From assembly GCF_023078275.1 (NCBI RefSeq), contig NC_062996.1:7564001-7628000 (forward strand): a stretch of DNA of 64,000 nucleotides. Reading direction: 5' to 3'. The DNA is from Leguminivora glycinivorella. Its lineage: Eukaryota; Arthropoda; Insecta; Lepidoptera; Tortricidae. Under the pieces are notes generated by a model, which was not told the DNA's origin, ran no database searches, and was given only the letters and a program-made list of their open reading frames with translations. The translations under genes were made by a program, and so were the position numbers. This document shows, piece after piece, positions 21,301-30,723 of the stretch (positions within the stretch are counted from its first letter, which is position 1; each line of letters begins with the position of its first letter).

Positions 21301-24300
21301 CAGGTGTTTACCGCCCTACGCACTACACATTTGAGGAAAGTGACAGAACTTTATTCGAGACAATTAAAAAGCTTCGACAACTTGTAAAGGAGCACTCCTC
21401 ATAGTTGGAGACTTTAATTTGCCTGACATTACTTGGCCTTTAGAGAAATTTGATGGTTACAATGTTTTACATGAACAGTTTGTAGAAATCCTAGTCGATA
21501 CTAATCTTCAACAGCTTGTGACAGAATCGACACGGAAAAGAAATAATGAAGAGTCTCTTTTGGATTTAATTCTTTGCAATGAAGAAGGACTCTGCAACAA
21601 CATAGTTCACCATCCGCCAATCGGTAAGAGTGATCATATGGTTTTGCTAACCGCATTACAGTTTCAGATCAACCACACACAGAGCACGGCACTAAAACAA
21701 CAACGCAAAGACTTTTTCAGAGCAGACTTTGATAAGATAAATTCGTTAATAACAGAATCAAATTTTAATATCCAGGATTTAACTGATTGTCAATCTGCCT
21801 GGGCACAACTTAAAAACAGAATGATTGATATTATAACGGAGGTAGTACCGCCAAAACGAAAGTGTAAATCTAATATTAACAAACCATGGATTGGGCCGGA
21901 TATTTTAAAATTAACTAACCAGAAAGTGATGAAATGGAAATTATACCAACTTGATAAATCAGAAGACAATTACAGGATTTACAAAAAACTTAATAATCAA
22001 ATTATTGACAAGGTGAGAAAAGCAAGGGTCGAATTTGAAAGGACTATTGTGTTAAGCAGCCCAAAACGCTTTTACAGCTATATAAGACAAAGCCTGACAT
22101 CAAAGGTTTCAGTCCCTCCGTCATTGCGCGACGAGACCACAAACGTGATCGTGAATGATAGTAAACAAATAGCAAACATTTTTGCTAACCAATTTAAAAA
22201 ATCCTTTGTTATGGAACCAGATGCCGTACCAATACCGGCAGTCAGTACTTCAAAAGTGCTGAGATCTTTAGAAGAGATCGAATTCACTCCTCAAGTGGTG
22301 GAGAAAACAATAAACACCTTTAAAGATGAAACCGCTATGGGTCCAGACGGCATACCGGCAATATTCTTGAAGAAGTGTAGTCGCGCGCTAAGAGATCAGC
22401 TGTCATATGTAATGTCATTGTCCTTTATGACGGGCACATTACCTACTGATTGGAAGGAAGCCACCGTTACCCCCATATATAAAAAAGGCGACAAACTCAC
22501 TGCAGCCAATTACAGACCAATAAGTTTAACAAGTATTGCATGTAAGGCAATGGAGAAGATTATTGCTAAACATATTAGACAATTTTTATCTGAAGAGCAA
22601 ATCATAATTCAAGAACAACATGGTTTTATTCCCAAACTGTCAACGGTTACTAATCTTTTGACTTGCCTTGATTACTGGACGGAAAACTGGAATGAACACC
22701 TTCCAACGGATGTGGTTTACTTAGACTATGAAAAGGCCTTCGACCGGGTACCTATTAAGAGGCTTATTAGTAAGCTAGAGCATTATGGGATTCGTGGACG
22801 TCTACTAAACTGGATCCAAAACTTTCTAAGTGCTAGAAAAATGAGAATCAGAGTAGGGGAGGAGCTGTCTGAACCTATTGAGGTGCTTAGTGGTGTCCCA
22901 CAAGGATCGGTCCTAGGTCCAATCCTTTTTGGTATTTTTGTCACTGATCTGAAGTCTGTTGTCAAATCTAAACTGTCACTTTTTGCGGATGACACGAAAA
23001 TAATGGGAAACCCCTGATCTCGCACAATATTATACAGGCAGACTTAGATCGTATCACAGGGTGGACACATGACTGGCTCATGTCACTTAATTCAAATAAA
23101 TGTACTGTTCTTCATATTGGGCCCACAAATCCTAAACTACCGTACACCATGGGTACACAGGTACTAGACGCTGTAAACTCGCAAAAAGACCTCGGAGTCA
23201 CTATAACAAGCAACCTGAAATGGGATAAGCACATTCTCGAAATAACAAAAAGAGCCAACTCACTAGTATACCTAATACGGAAATCATTTAAGACAATTGA
23301 TAACTCATTGTTTATAAAACTTTATAAGACATACATAAGGCCTCTTCTTGAATATGCTTACCAAATTTGGAGCCCATACTTTCAGAAGGATATTACTTTA
23401 CTTGAAAAGGTGCAACGCAGGTCAACCAAGATGGTTTATGGATTACGTAATAAGCCCTACAACCAAAGGCTTGCCAGCCTTGGTTTGACAAGCCTGGAGC
23501 AAAGGAGACAGCGTGGTGACCTCATCGAAACATTCAAGATCATACATGACTATTATGACTTACCTGAACTTAAGGACCTGTTTGTTATGAGTAAGAATCA
23601 CCGTCTTAGAGGCCACAGCTTGAAAATTACTCGCGTTCCCAGCACAAGCAATCCTAGGAAGCACTTCCTATCAAACCGTGTCGTACGCGAGTGGAATAAA
23701 CTACCAGAAACAGTGATAAGTGCTCCCTCAGTGAACAGTTTCAAAAACAGACTTGATAAACATTTAAAACTAAAATATAAACATTAACTATAGAACAACA
23801 AGTGCAGTGATATACACGCATCAGCTATCAGCTGCTAGTGTATCAAATAATATAATATAATATAATAATATTTAAAATGTAGGGGCGACGGTTTCCCGTC
23901 CATAGAAAACTTTAATTACGCGCCTTTTTTAGTGGCTAGATTTGCTTGACGGCCGCGTTATAAGTGAATTTCACTCAGTGAGTAATTTCTTACCTGTCTG
24001 CAGATGGTTTGGTAAATATGTATGGGGTATAATTTATTTTTAATTTAACGTCTAGTGTTGCACACGTTGTTATCGGCAGGCCGCCGTCGATGCGCTACCC
24101 AACGGTAACTAATTTACATCTGTGTTAGTACCGTCGCCAACGACGCTCGGCTCTGTGGCCGAGTTCGCAGTTCGCACATGTGAGTTCAGGTTGCTTAAAA
24201 TTTAAGGACTAATTTAATAAATAAATGTTGCAGTGTGTTCGGACGGCAGCGCACGCGCCAGGGAACAGCTCTCGATGGCTTGCTCCGTGGTGCTCGAGCG

Positions 24301-25465
24301 CCTCCGCGGCGACGCGACTGCTCACAGCGGGGCCAAACCAATCGCCTGCGAACACTGTGGCGAACGTTTTAGAAACGAAACTATCTTAAGGAAACACATT
24401 CAAGAGACACACTTGCCGCCAGCGCCCAAACAATTTGCTTGTGATTTTTGTAGTGCTACATTCCAAACTGAATCACTTATTTTAGAGCATACAAAAATCG
24501 AACATGGTGTCACGAATTTCATGTGCGCTCATTGTGAGTATTCAGCAATTTCCAAGAGATGGTTGCGAGCTCATTTAAAAAGTCACTTCAGTTTCAAAAG
24601 CGTGATTAAAAGTGATTTACACAAACATCAAGCGATATACTACGAAGATAAGAAGACACACAAAACAACACACCTAAGATTAAATACCAGAGTAAGACCT
24701 TATAAGTGTAGTTCTTGCGACTACAAGTGCAGTAACAGGTCAACCCTAATAATACATGAAAGGACACATACTGATGAAAAGCCTTTTCAATGTAGCCACT
24801 GCGATCACAAATGCAGTGCGAAATCAGACTTAGAACGACACCAAAGAATACACATCGGAGAAAAGCCTTACGCATGTAGTCTCTGTGCTTATAAATGCAA
24901 TAAGAAATCACACTTACAGAGACACCAAAGAATACACACAGGAGAAAAGCCTTTCGCATGTAGTCACTGTGAGTACAAATTCACTCAGAAAACACAATTA
25001 CAAAACCACATGAGATTACACACCGGCGAAAAGCCTTTCGCATGTAGTCATTGCGACTACAAATGCATTCAGAAAGCACACTTACAAAACCACATGAGAT
25101 TACACACCGGAGAAAAGCCTTACGCGTGTAGCCATTGCGACTACAAATTCACTCGGAAAGCATACTTACAAAGTCACATGAGATTACACACCGGAGAAAA
25201 GCCTTACGCATGTAGTCACTGTGCTTATAAAAGCTGTACGAAATCAAACTTACGAAGTCACCAAAGAATACACACCGGAGAAAAGCCTTACGCATGTAGT
25301 CACTGTCCTTTTAAATGCAGTACAAAATCAGGCTTACGAACACATCAAAGAATACACACCGGAGAAAAGCCTTACGCATGTAGTCAATGTGCTTATAAAT
25401 CCAGTACCAAACGAAACTTACAAAGACACCAAATAATACACAGGAGAAAAGCATTACGCATGTAA
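14935..25465 (+). CDS. Gene B: ZAD-C2H2 zinc-finger protein with doubled linker, C-terminus frameshifted
   Basis: Exons: 14935-15063, 15173-15314, then E3 15886-15957, E4 16551-16610, E5 17335-17388, a second E3 18095-18166, E4 19084-19143, E5 19589-19642, and the finger exon 24234-25465. All have GT-AG borders and join into one frame of 624 residues. Residues 1-90 form a ZAD (ligands C7, C10, C55, C58). Residues 91-215 are two tandem acidic cassettes, and 216-624 carry 12 C2H2 fingers. The array ends early: two bases are missing in the last linker (near 25441) and nine more soon after, so the final finger and the tail seen in genes A and C are out of frame. The 4.6-kb last intron holds a CR1-like LINE. 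The gene is probably functional but shortened. Confidence 0.85.
15520..15645 (+). mobile_element. Retroposon 3' tail with (TATTG)n in a gene B intron
   Basis: The segment starts GGTTGTCTGGAAATTGC and ends GTGCAATAAAGAGTATTG followed by TATTG repeats. Genes C and D have the uninterrupted AATAAATATAAGCATTAG at the same place, so it inserted only in gene B. A sister copy is at 16808-16943. The short-repeat tail suggests the 3' end of a LINE or a SINE using it. Confidence 0.7.
15886..17388 (+). CDS. Gene B first linker cassette (E3, E4, E5)
   Basis: E3 15886-15957, E4 16551-16610 and E5 17335-17388 are each phase 1-1. They encode acidic peptides starting EESAVECENPEMQD, EEPAVKPEMLDEDT and EEFTVKSEAAAEDD. 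The first two are closest to the gene C copies. Retroposon tails have entered the introns before and after E4. Confidence 0.85.
16808..16943 (+). mobile_element. Retroposon 3' tail, second copy
   Basis: This starts GGTTGTCTGGAAGAGATC, contains GCAATAAAGAGTATTTG and ends in TATTG repeats, like 15520-15645. Gene C lacks it at the matching place (AATTTGCATAATATATAC). Confidence 0.7.
17488..17560 (+). repeat. tRNA-like SINE fragment
   Basis: TGGCTCAGTTGG resembles a Pol III A box and AATTCAAGTCTC a B box, about 45 bases apart, as in the tRNA-derived head of a SINE. A matching copy lies at 59267-59340 in gene D. Genes C and the second cassettes have deletions across it, so it predates the gene duplications. 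It does not fold as a convincing functional tRNA. Confidence 0.5.
18095..19642 (+). CDS. Gene B second linker cassette (E3', E4', E5')
   Basis: E3' 18095-18166, E4' 19084-19143 and E5' 19589-19642 repeat the first cassette in the same order, phase and spacing style. E3' reads EESAVEYEHPEMQDTDE and E5' ends EPAAEGDEM. They are closer to the second cassette of gene D than to the first cassette of gene B, so the duplication predates the B/D split. The E5' acceptor is TTTTAG rather than TTTCAG. Confidence 0.85.
18637..18950 (-). mobile_element. LINE 3' fragment with poly-A tail (reverse)
   Basis: A T-run at 18637-18656 is the reversed poly-A tail. Upstream of it in the minus sense, 18946-18710 encodes the C-terminal end of a non-LTR reverse transcriptase protein, with a typical segment RTAKEWNSLPAAIFPSSYN then FKSRVNRHLLG. 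The fragment is 5'-truncated. Gene D keeps only its outer part near 60400-60500. Confidence 0.75.
20206..20952 (+). CDS. LINE ORF1 protein
   Basis: 248 residues. An N-terminal cysteine/histidine-rich region (about 5-62) has a PHD-like spacing: CMKC, CGGC, CVKC, CPDC. A predicted coiled coil (about 67-105, LPALRKQVDELKQEIEALKK) follows, then an RRM-like part with VIMFGVPE and LKVIFANRAVAVKVL. PHD plus coiled coil is known in ORF1 of insect CR1-type elements, where it binds the element RNA. The frame is intact. Confidence 0.75.
   Translation: MASCMKCSNQLPKPDSQNPKIVCGGCDRLICVKCSGLLVTELRVIALQSPTLKYLCPDCVLGIRQLPALRKQVDELKQEIEALKKNQGQQFGLENIISELEDRNRRSANVIMFGVPEVSSAGDVSIEARKRHDHGLVQDILSELTETAEPLATVRLGKPQPSDRPRPLKVIFANRAVAVKVLKNRNNLRNKSISVKNDLTPYQREYLKKLRTELESRIEAGESDIIIKYLNGKPTIVKAHQSNQVGKN
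21003..23787 (+). pseudogene. LINE ORF2: endonuclease and reverse transcriptase, frameshifted
   Basis: Three open segments (21003-21404, 21419-23017, 23080-23787) together form one protein. The first two cover the apurinic-like endonuclease (ITETHL, GVVIYVADK, GVYRPTH, then GDFN across the first break and GKSDHMVL at its end). The second holds the reverse transcriptase (TPIYKKGDK, NYRPISLTS, YLDYEKAFDRVP, GVPQGSVLGP, FADDTKI). The third is the C-terminal region (DLGVTITSNLKWDKHI, WNKLPE). Breaks lie at about 21400 and 23015. Otherwise well preserved, so a fairly recent loss. Confidence 0.85.
24234..25465 (+). CDS. Gene B last exon: C2H2 zinc-finger array, shortened
   Basis: The acceptor ATGTTGCAG enters in phase 1. 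The exon gives 409 residues: three divergent fingers (CEHCGERF, CDFCSATF, MCAHCEYS) and nine tandem fingers, several with MRLHTGEKP linkers peculiar to this gene. The frame ends HRRKALRM after a two-base deletion in the last linker. Beyond the stop, the bases up to about 25551 still match the final finger and tail of gene C but in another frame. Confidence 0.92.
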
Positions 25466-26310
25466 TTACAAATGCACTCAGAAATCATCTATGCGACGTC
25501 ACCAGAAGACTCACATTGGGATGAACCCTGACAACGCAGCAATCACCTAAATCAGAAACTTAGAGCATTGACATTTCACGCTCCTTCAATAAGGAAGGGG
25601 CTCCTGTCACGCAGCTCACGCGCGCTCCCGTATGTTAATGGGATGGGATTTTGCCGTTCCAATTATTATATTAATTAAAAATATGATTTATTTTCCCTGC
25701 TTTGTCTGAAAAGTTAAAGTGTGTGCTTTGTTCGTGAACATGATCGAGCGGTGTGAAAATTAAAGAAAACAAAGGAGAGTGAGGGCGATGGTAATACAGT
25801 TTACTTATGTTAATGTGAGTAACAAATAAGTCAGAGAGTAGAAGTATTTTATTTATTTATTATTTCTCAGTATTTATTTTCCTTCTTAGGCTAGGTATTT
25901 TACAATATGTATATAAAAATAAAATATAATAAAATATTTATTATTACGGCGAGGTTACAAAATGTAAATTGGATACAAATATCTTAATACTGTTCTAAAC
26001 TAATAATATTAAATTAACATTTCTATAATAACCAAGCACAACATTCAAATATAAATTACATGAACGAAAATTATTAAATTAAATTGAGATCATAAGTATA
26101 CTTAGTATGTGATAATTTTGTTACAAGTACGATAGTTTTCATGTATATTCTTAAATGTATACAATAGTACTATAATCAAGATTTTCAATTTCGCACCTTA
26201 CTATTAGCACCACTTGGAAACCTTCGTGGCCTAAATATGGTACTCGATTGAAAAGCTCTATTATATTACATTTGTCTAAAATACTATTTCGCTTTTTATT
26301 TTCAATTTTT
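25466..26310. other. Gene B 3' flank
   Basis: No gene. 25561-25640 is conserved with the 3' flanks of genes A and C (CATTGACATTTCACGCTCC, then a CCTTC-AATAAG-GAAGG hairpin). Next comes AT-rich DNA with further similarity to the gene C flank (about 49380-49530). Confidence 0.6.
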
Positions 26311-27166
26311 AGGGTTCCGTACCTCAAAAGGAAAAAACGGAACCCTTATAGGATCACTTTGTTGTCCGTCTGTCCGTCCGTCCGTCCGTCTGTCAAGACC
26401 CTTTTTCTCAGGAACGCGTGGAGGTATGAGGCTGAAATTTATATCAATTACTCAGGTCTACTGTCCCTTGAAGCTGTGAAAAAATCAAACTTCTAAGCCA
26501 ACGCAATCAAAAGATACAGCCGTTTATGCCGCAAATTTTCGACACTTGCAAGGGAATCAAAACCTACAGGGTGCTTCCCGTGAACTCAGAATCTTGAAAT
26601 TTGGTACGAAGCAACGTCTTATAGCATAGATAAAGGAAAAATTACGAAAACCATAAATTTTTAGTTACATCACATAATATATTTTTTTTTAATAATTTTA
26701 ACCTTACTACCCATTTCCTCATAAACGCGTAGAGGTATTAAATTGAAATTCATACCAAATACTCAGGTCTATAATACCTTTAAGCTGTAACAAAATCAAA
26801 CTTCTATGTCAACGCAATCAAAAGAAACAGCAATTTAAGCTGCATATTTTGAAACTCGCAAGTACTCGCAAGGGAATCAAAACCTAAAGGGTACTTCCAG
26901 TCGACCTAGAATCTTGAAATTTGGCATGAAGCAACGTTTTATAGCACACATAAAGGAAAAATTCCGAAAACCTTAAATTTTTAGTTACATTACAAAATAT
27001 ATATTTTTTAATAAATATAAACTTATTACTTTTTTCCTCATGAACGCGTAGAGCTATCAAGTTGAATACCATAGTTATGACTCGATTGTCGTAATGAACG
27101 AACTTTGTAAACCTTGCAGGTTTGTACGGAACCCTCGGTGCGCGAGTCCGACTCGCACTTGGCCGG
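26311..27166. mobile_element. GGGTTCCGTA-family repeat
   Basis: It starts AGGGTTCCGTACC and ends TACGGAACCCTCGGTG then TCGCACTTGGCCGG. A CCGT/CTGT microsatellite lies near the left end, and two internal blocks (about 26570-26700 and 26880-27020) are diverged direct repeats. A related copy is at 49731-50723. It has no coding capacity and its class is not recognised. Confidence 0.65.
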
Positions 27167-27289
27167 TTTTTTTTTATTATTGATCCAATTCACGACTACT
27201 TACCGAAGAGTTTCGATGCAAGTCCGGTAAAGTTATTCAAGACGCAATAAAACTATAATTGTAAACACAAAAACCACTTCTTTTGAGCA

Positions 27290-27675
27290 GGCTGGTGAAA
27301 GATGCTCGCGAATGTTGGATTATGTAGTCTCGGTAAAACACAGGTTTGTGCGTTCACCGTTAAGGAAACCCGATTTATTGTGGTTCCACAGTTCCAAAGC
27401 ACAGCCCTTACCTTGTCAGGGAGTGTTGGGATCCTTGGAGTCGACATTTCGAGCGACGTCCAATTCCGTTCAAAAACTTGTTGTGCTCAATAGAGCGAGG
27501 GGATACTTTACTCCGGGGCAAAGAGTGCTCTTGTACAAGTCGCAAGTCAGACCCCACATGGAGTATTGCTGTCACCTTTGGGCAGGAGCACCTGGATACC
27601 AGCTTGCACCCTTTGACTCGGTCCAGAGACGCGTGTGCGAATTGTCGACGATCCCAAACTTACGGGCGGTATTGA
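27290..27675 (+). mobile_element. LINE fragment: C-terminal region of reverse transcriptase
   Basis: The translation in shifting frames gives NRARGYFTPGQRVLLYKSQV then RPHMEYCCHLWAGAPGYQL and DSVQRRVCEL. This is the post-polymerase region of a jockey-like non-LTR element. Both ends are truncated and frameshifted, and it runs into another repeat at 27680. Confidence 0.75.
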
Positions 27676-27679
27676 ACCC

Positions 27680-27805
27680 TTTTTTTAATACTACGTCGGT
27701 GGCAAACAAGCATACGGCCCGCCTGATGTAAAGCGGTCACCGTAACCTATGGACGCCTGCAAATCAAACAGTGTCACATGCGCGTTGCCACCCCATTAGA
27801 AACTT
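27680..27805. repeat. Dispersed repeat with GTCGGTGGCAAACAAG
   Basis: A relative of 11318-11398 and 37600-37745: a short T-run, ACGTCGGTGGCAAAC, GCGGTCACCGTAACCTATGG and CATTAGAAACTTGTA. Probably a SINE or LINE 3' piece, in reverse. Confidence 0.6.
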
Positions 27806-28264
27806 GTACATTCCCTTTTGCTGTGTTAAGTACACAGCAAAAAGGAGTGTAGGTACAAGTTCTAAGAAGGGTTCGGGTTGCCGACGACTCAAAGGACAAT
27901 AGACGGAACAAGTTAGTTCCGTAAGTCCTCCTGTCATCAGCACACCGAACCCTCGTTGAGCTCTGGCATCCTTACTCACCGACAGGAACACAACACTATG
28001 AGTAGGGTCTTGTGCTATTAGGCTGCGGTCTTCTGTAAGGCGGAGGTACTACCCCAGTTGGACTCTGCTCTAGATTCGAGCGAGACGATATCCGCTGTGC
28101 TGTGCCCTACCACACAAAACAGAATATCATCCGCTATGCCCTACCTCCTACAGCCCTACCCTTAAGTCTAAGGAGAAACTTCGCCTCCTTATGTGTGATA
28201 TTCTATCGCCTGTACAATGGGTTGTGTTCTGTCTGAGGAACTATTTGACATGACATGATGCCAA

Positions 28265-28535
28265 CGTCCTTTTTTTAAATACCTATCCAACAATATATCA
28301 CATGTTGGGGTTGGAATGAAAAAAAATATCAGCCCCACTTTACATGTAGGGGGGTACCCTAATAAAACATTTTTTTCCATTTTTTATTTTTGCACTTTGT
28401 TGGCGTGATTGATATACATATTGGGACCAAATTTCAGCTTTCTAGTGCTAACGGTTACTGAGATTATCCGCGGACGGACGGACAGACAGACATGGCGAAA
28501 CTATAAGGGTTCCTTAGTTGACTACGGAACCCTAA
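28265..28535. mobile_element. GGGTTCCGTA-family element, partial copy
   Basis: From AATACCTATCCAACAATATA to GACTACGGAACCCTAA it is nearly the same as the right half of 61757-62294. A CGGACGGACGGACAGACAG run lies inside. Confidence 0.7.
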
Positions 28536-29113
28536 TGAGCTCAGCGGAGACTCGTCTTCATAGAACGCGTGCTTTCCTAAACATAATCGTTGGCGGAGTC
28601 ATCACATCATCGAGCCAGACTTATTTCGCGCCTTTTTGGTGCCAATTTTTTTTCCCAGTCTGTATTTCCGTGTGTAAAACATGTATAAGTAATAAATAAT
28701 AAAATGTTTAAACATTAATATGCCTTTCTTTTTATTCCACCAAGAACAAAAGACATGAGGTATTTGCAAGTTTCATGATATTATTTATTTATTTATTATT
28801 ATTTATTAAGAAAAAAATTGGTTGTCTGTAAAGTCGGTTTACGGACGGCAGTTTAACGTGATAACGTCAAACATTACAGTAGTATAGACAGGGGCGGTCA
28901 GAGTATAGCAAAAGGGGCCCGATTCTGGGACTTTTTTCACGATTTTTTATTTATTTATTAAAAATACACAAAAGTTAACAGTATTTCACCAAAGCACTTA
29001 TGTGGTAATATAATTATGTACATGTTAAATTGACATAAATAAAAGCAAACACACTTAAAAGTTAAACTATGGTTATTACATTAATCGCCTAAGGAGTGTA
29101 GGGTCTATGAACC
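28536..29113. other. Non-coding DNA with dispersed repeat pieces
   Basis: No gene. About 28540-28680 repeats a segment also seen at 51380-51480 and 52745-52830 (GCGTGCNTTCCTAAAC, GGCGGAGTCATCACATCATC). The remainder is AT-rich with TTTA/ATTT runs. Confidence 0.5.
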
Positions 29114-29621
29114 TTAAGAGTTTTCTGTAAAACACACCAACACTATCAGCAAATATGTCAATATCGTCTGTCTCCAACATGATGCGGTTAAGAGCAGCTC
29201 GGGCTCGAGCGGTGCGCCGGCCGCCGCGAACAGGCGCCGCCGCCGCCGCGCCGGCACCGCGCCCGGCATGCCAACCACCACATTCGCTCTTGGTACTTGC
29301 AGCCCCATTCTCTCAAGCACGGATGCGTCATCTATATACTCTATGGTGAAACAGTTGGCGGTAATGCATAATATGCAGCAGTTTCCGTCTGGTTTCTAGA
29401 GTTTGAAGACCAACCATTCCTGTTACGAATAGAGATGGATACATATATGGGTAATACCCGTACAGTCGTTTGTAAATGTGCCTACAGAACTTCCTCTGCA
29501 CTCTTTCTAGTGATTTGCCAATAACTTTTGGGAATACTGGTGTGAGTAGATAGATAAAAGCCTTTAACACAATTATCAGAAGTGAATACTTACAATCTTT
29601 CCTCAAAGCTCTTCGCTCCAT
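29114..29621 (-). mobile_element. LINE fragment: C-terminal region, one frameshift
   Basis: Minus-strand 29621-29328 encodes LERVQRKFCRHIYKRLYGYY, LFVTGMVGLQTLETRRKLLH and ends at a frameshift. The next frame (to 29114) continues with ASVLERMGLQVPR and an Arg-rich stretch. Order and content fit the tail of a non-LTR ORF2. A GC-rich patch at 29195-29270 belongs to it. Confidence 0.7.
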
Positions 29622-30723
29622 CCATTTACCGCAATGATGGCAATGTTTGCCAAAGCAGACCAGATTTGGCTATGAAAAAACATACGTATATATATTATAA
29701 TCCTTAAAAAATATATGTTTTACTATAATAGAAAGTAATATTGCAAATACTTACAATTTTTGGCATTGTATGACCATTTCAATTTTCAAATAAAACCTTA
29801 GACCTATATATAGGGACCCGACATGTTGTTCTATGCCATAGATTTATATATATTAAGCTAGATTGAGTTGTTAAGCCAAAAACTTTTACTAGTCTGACAA
29901 GAACGCCTTTCTGCGCCGGTGATAAAGTTCAATTTAGTATGGCAAAAAAGTGTGAGCTCAGTCCCTATTGTACCATGTTTAGCGATCCAAATGTCATTGT
30001 CAGTGAGTTCCAAAGACAGGGGACAGCGGAATCACATTTTTTGCCATACTAAATTGAACCTTATTACTGAGACAAAAAGGTGACCGTTTTCGCTATTCTG
30101 AACTATCGAAAACGGTCCACATGAGAGGGCATTGTTTGGGCTGGTGTCCCTCTCGCACGTGTGGCCAGTGTTAATGAGCCATAATAGTAGTGTTTATATA
30201 TGTCGGCGCAAGGCACCTGTAACCCTATAGTGGCTGAGGCCCGTGAAGGTGGGCCACATTCCTGGTCCAATGTTTACATTAACAGCATTAGCGGAATTGT
30301 CACAGTGATATCTTTGTTCTTTGAGACGGGGCGGATATTATAAACACCGCCGAACGTAGCCGTGGGTCCGATGTGGTACGTAATGAAATTAGTTGTTTAT
30401 TATAAGCATTCCTTGAGGAGCCAAGAGGGCATTAAGATTTGGGACATGGTTGAATATAGACGCGCGACCGCGCGCTATCCCAGAACCGTGCCGTGAGATT
30501 ACGTGTGCGCTTTAAGTACCGACTTGTACCACTTGACCCACGGATTCGTTTCCGTTTCTGATAACTTAGTGATGTTAAAGCTTTGATTGACTTGGTGTGA
30601 TTTCTTTGTGATTTGGAACTTAATTAACTGTCGTTGTGATTTAGTAATATTCGTTACATAATTTATTGCATAAACATTTACTGGACTTGTGTGTGTGATA
30701 TGCCCACCGTTTCCGCCCACCAT

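Larger units (their letters stand above)
19976..23873 (+). mobile_element. CR1-like non-LTR retrotransposon, nearly full length
   Basis: The element carries ORF1 (20206-20952) and an ORF2 broken by two frameshifts (21003-23787), and ends in an (ATAAT)-like tail. Boundaries come from gene D, where the matching intron reads straight through from GCCGTAATATTTAAAAAAC to AAAATGTAGGGGCGACGG (about 62400-62440). The reverse transcriptase resembles the CR1/jockey group. It lies in the sense direction in the last intron of gene B. Confidence 0.85.

Noticed and set aside
29114..29320. Arg-rich small protein gene
   Set aside because: Continues the LINE C-terminal region at 29328-29621 after a frameshift.
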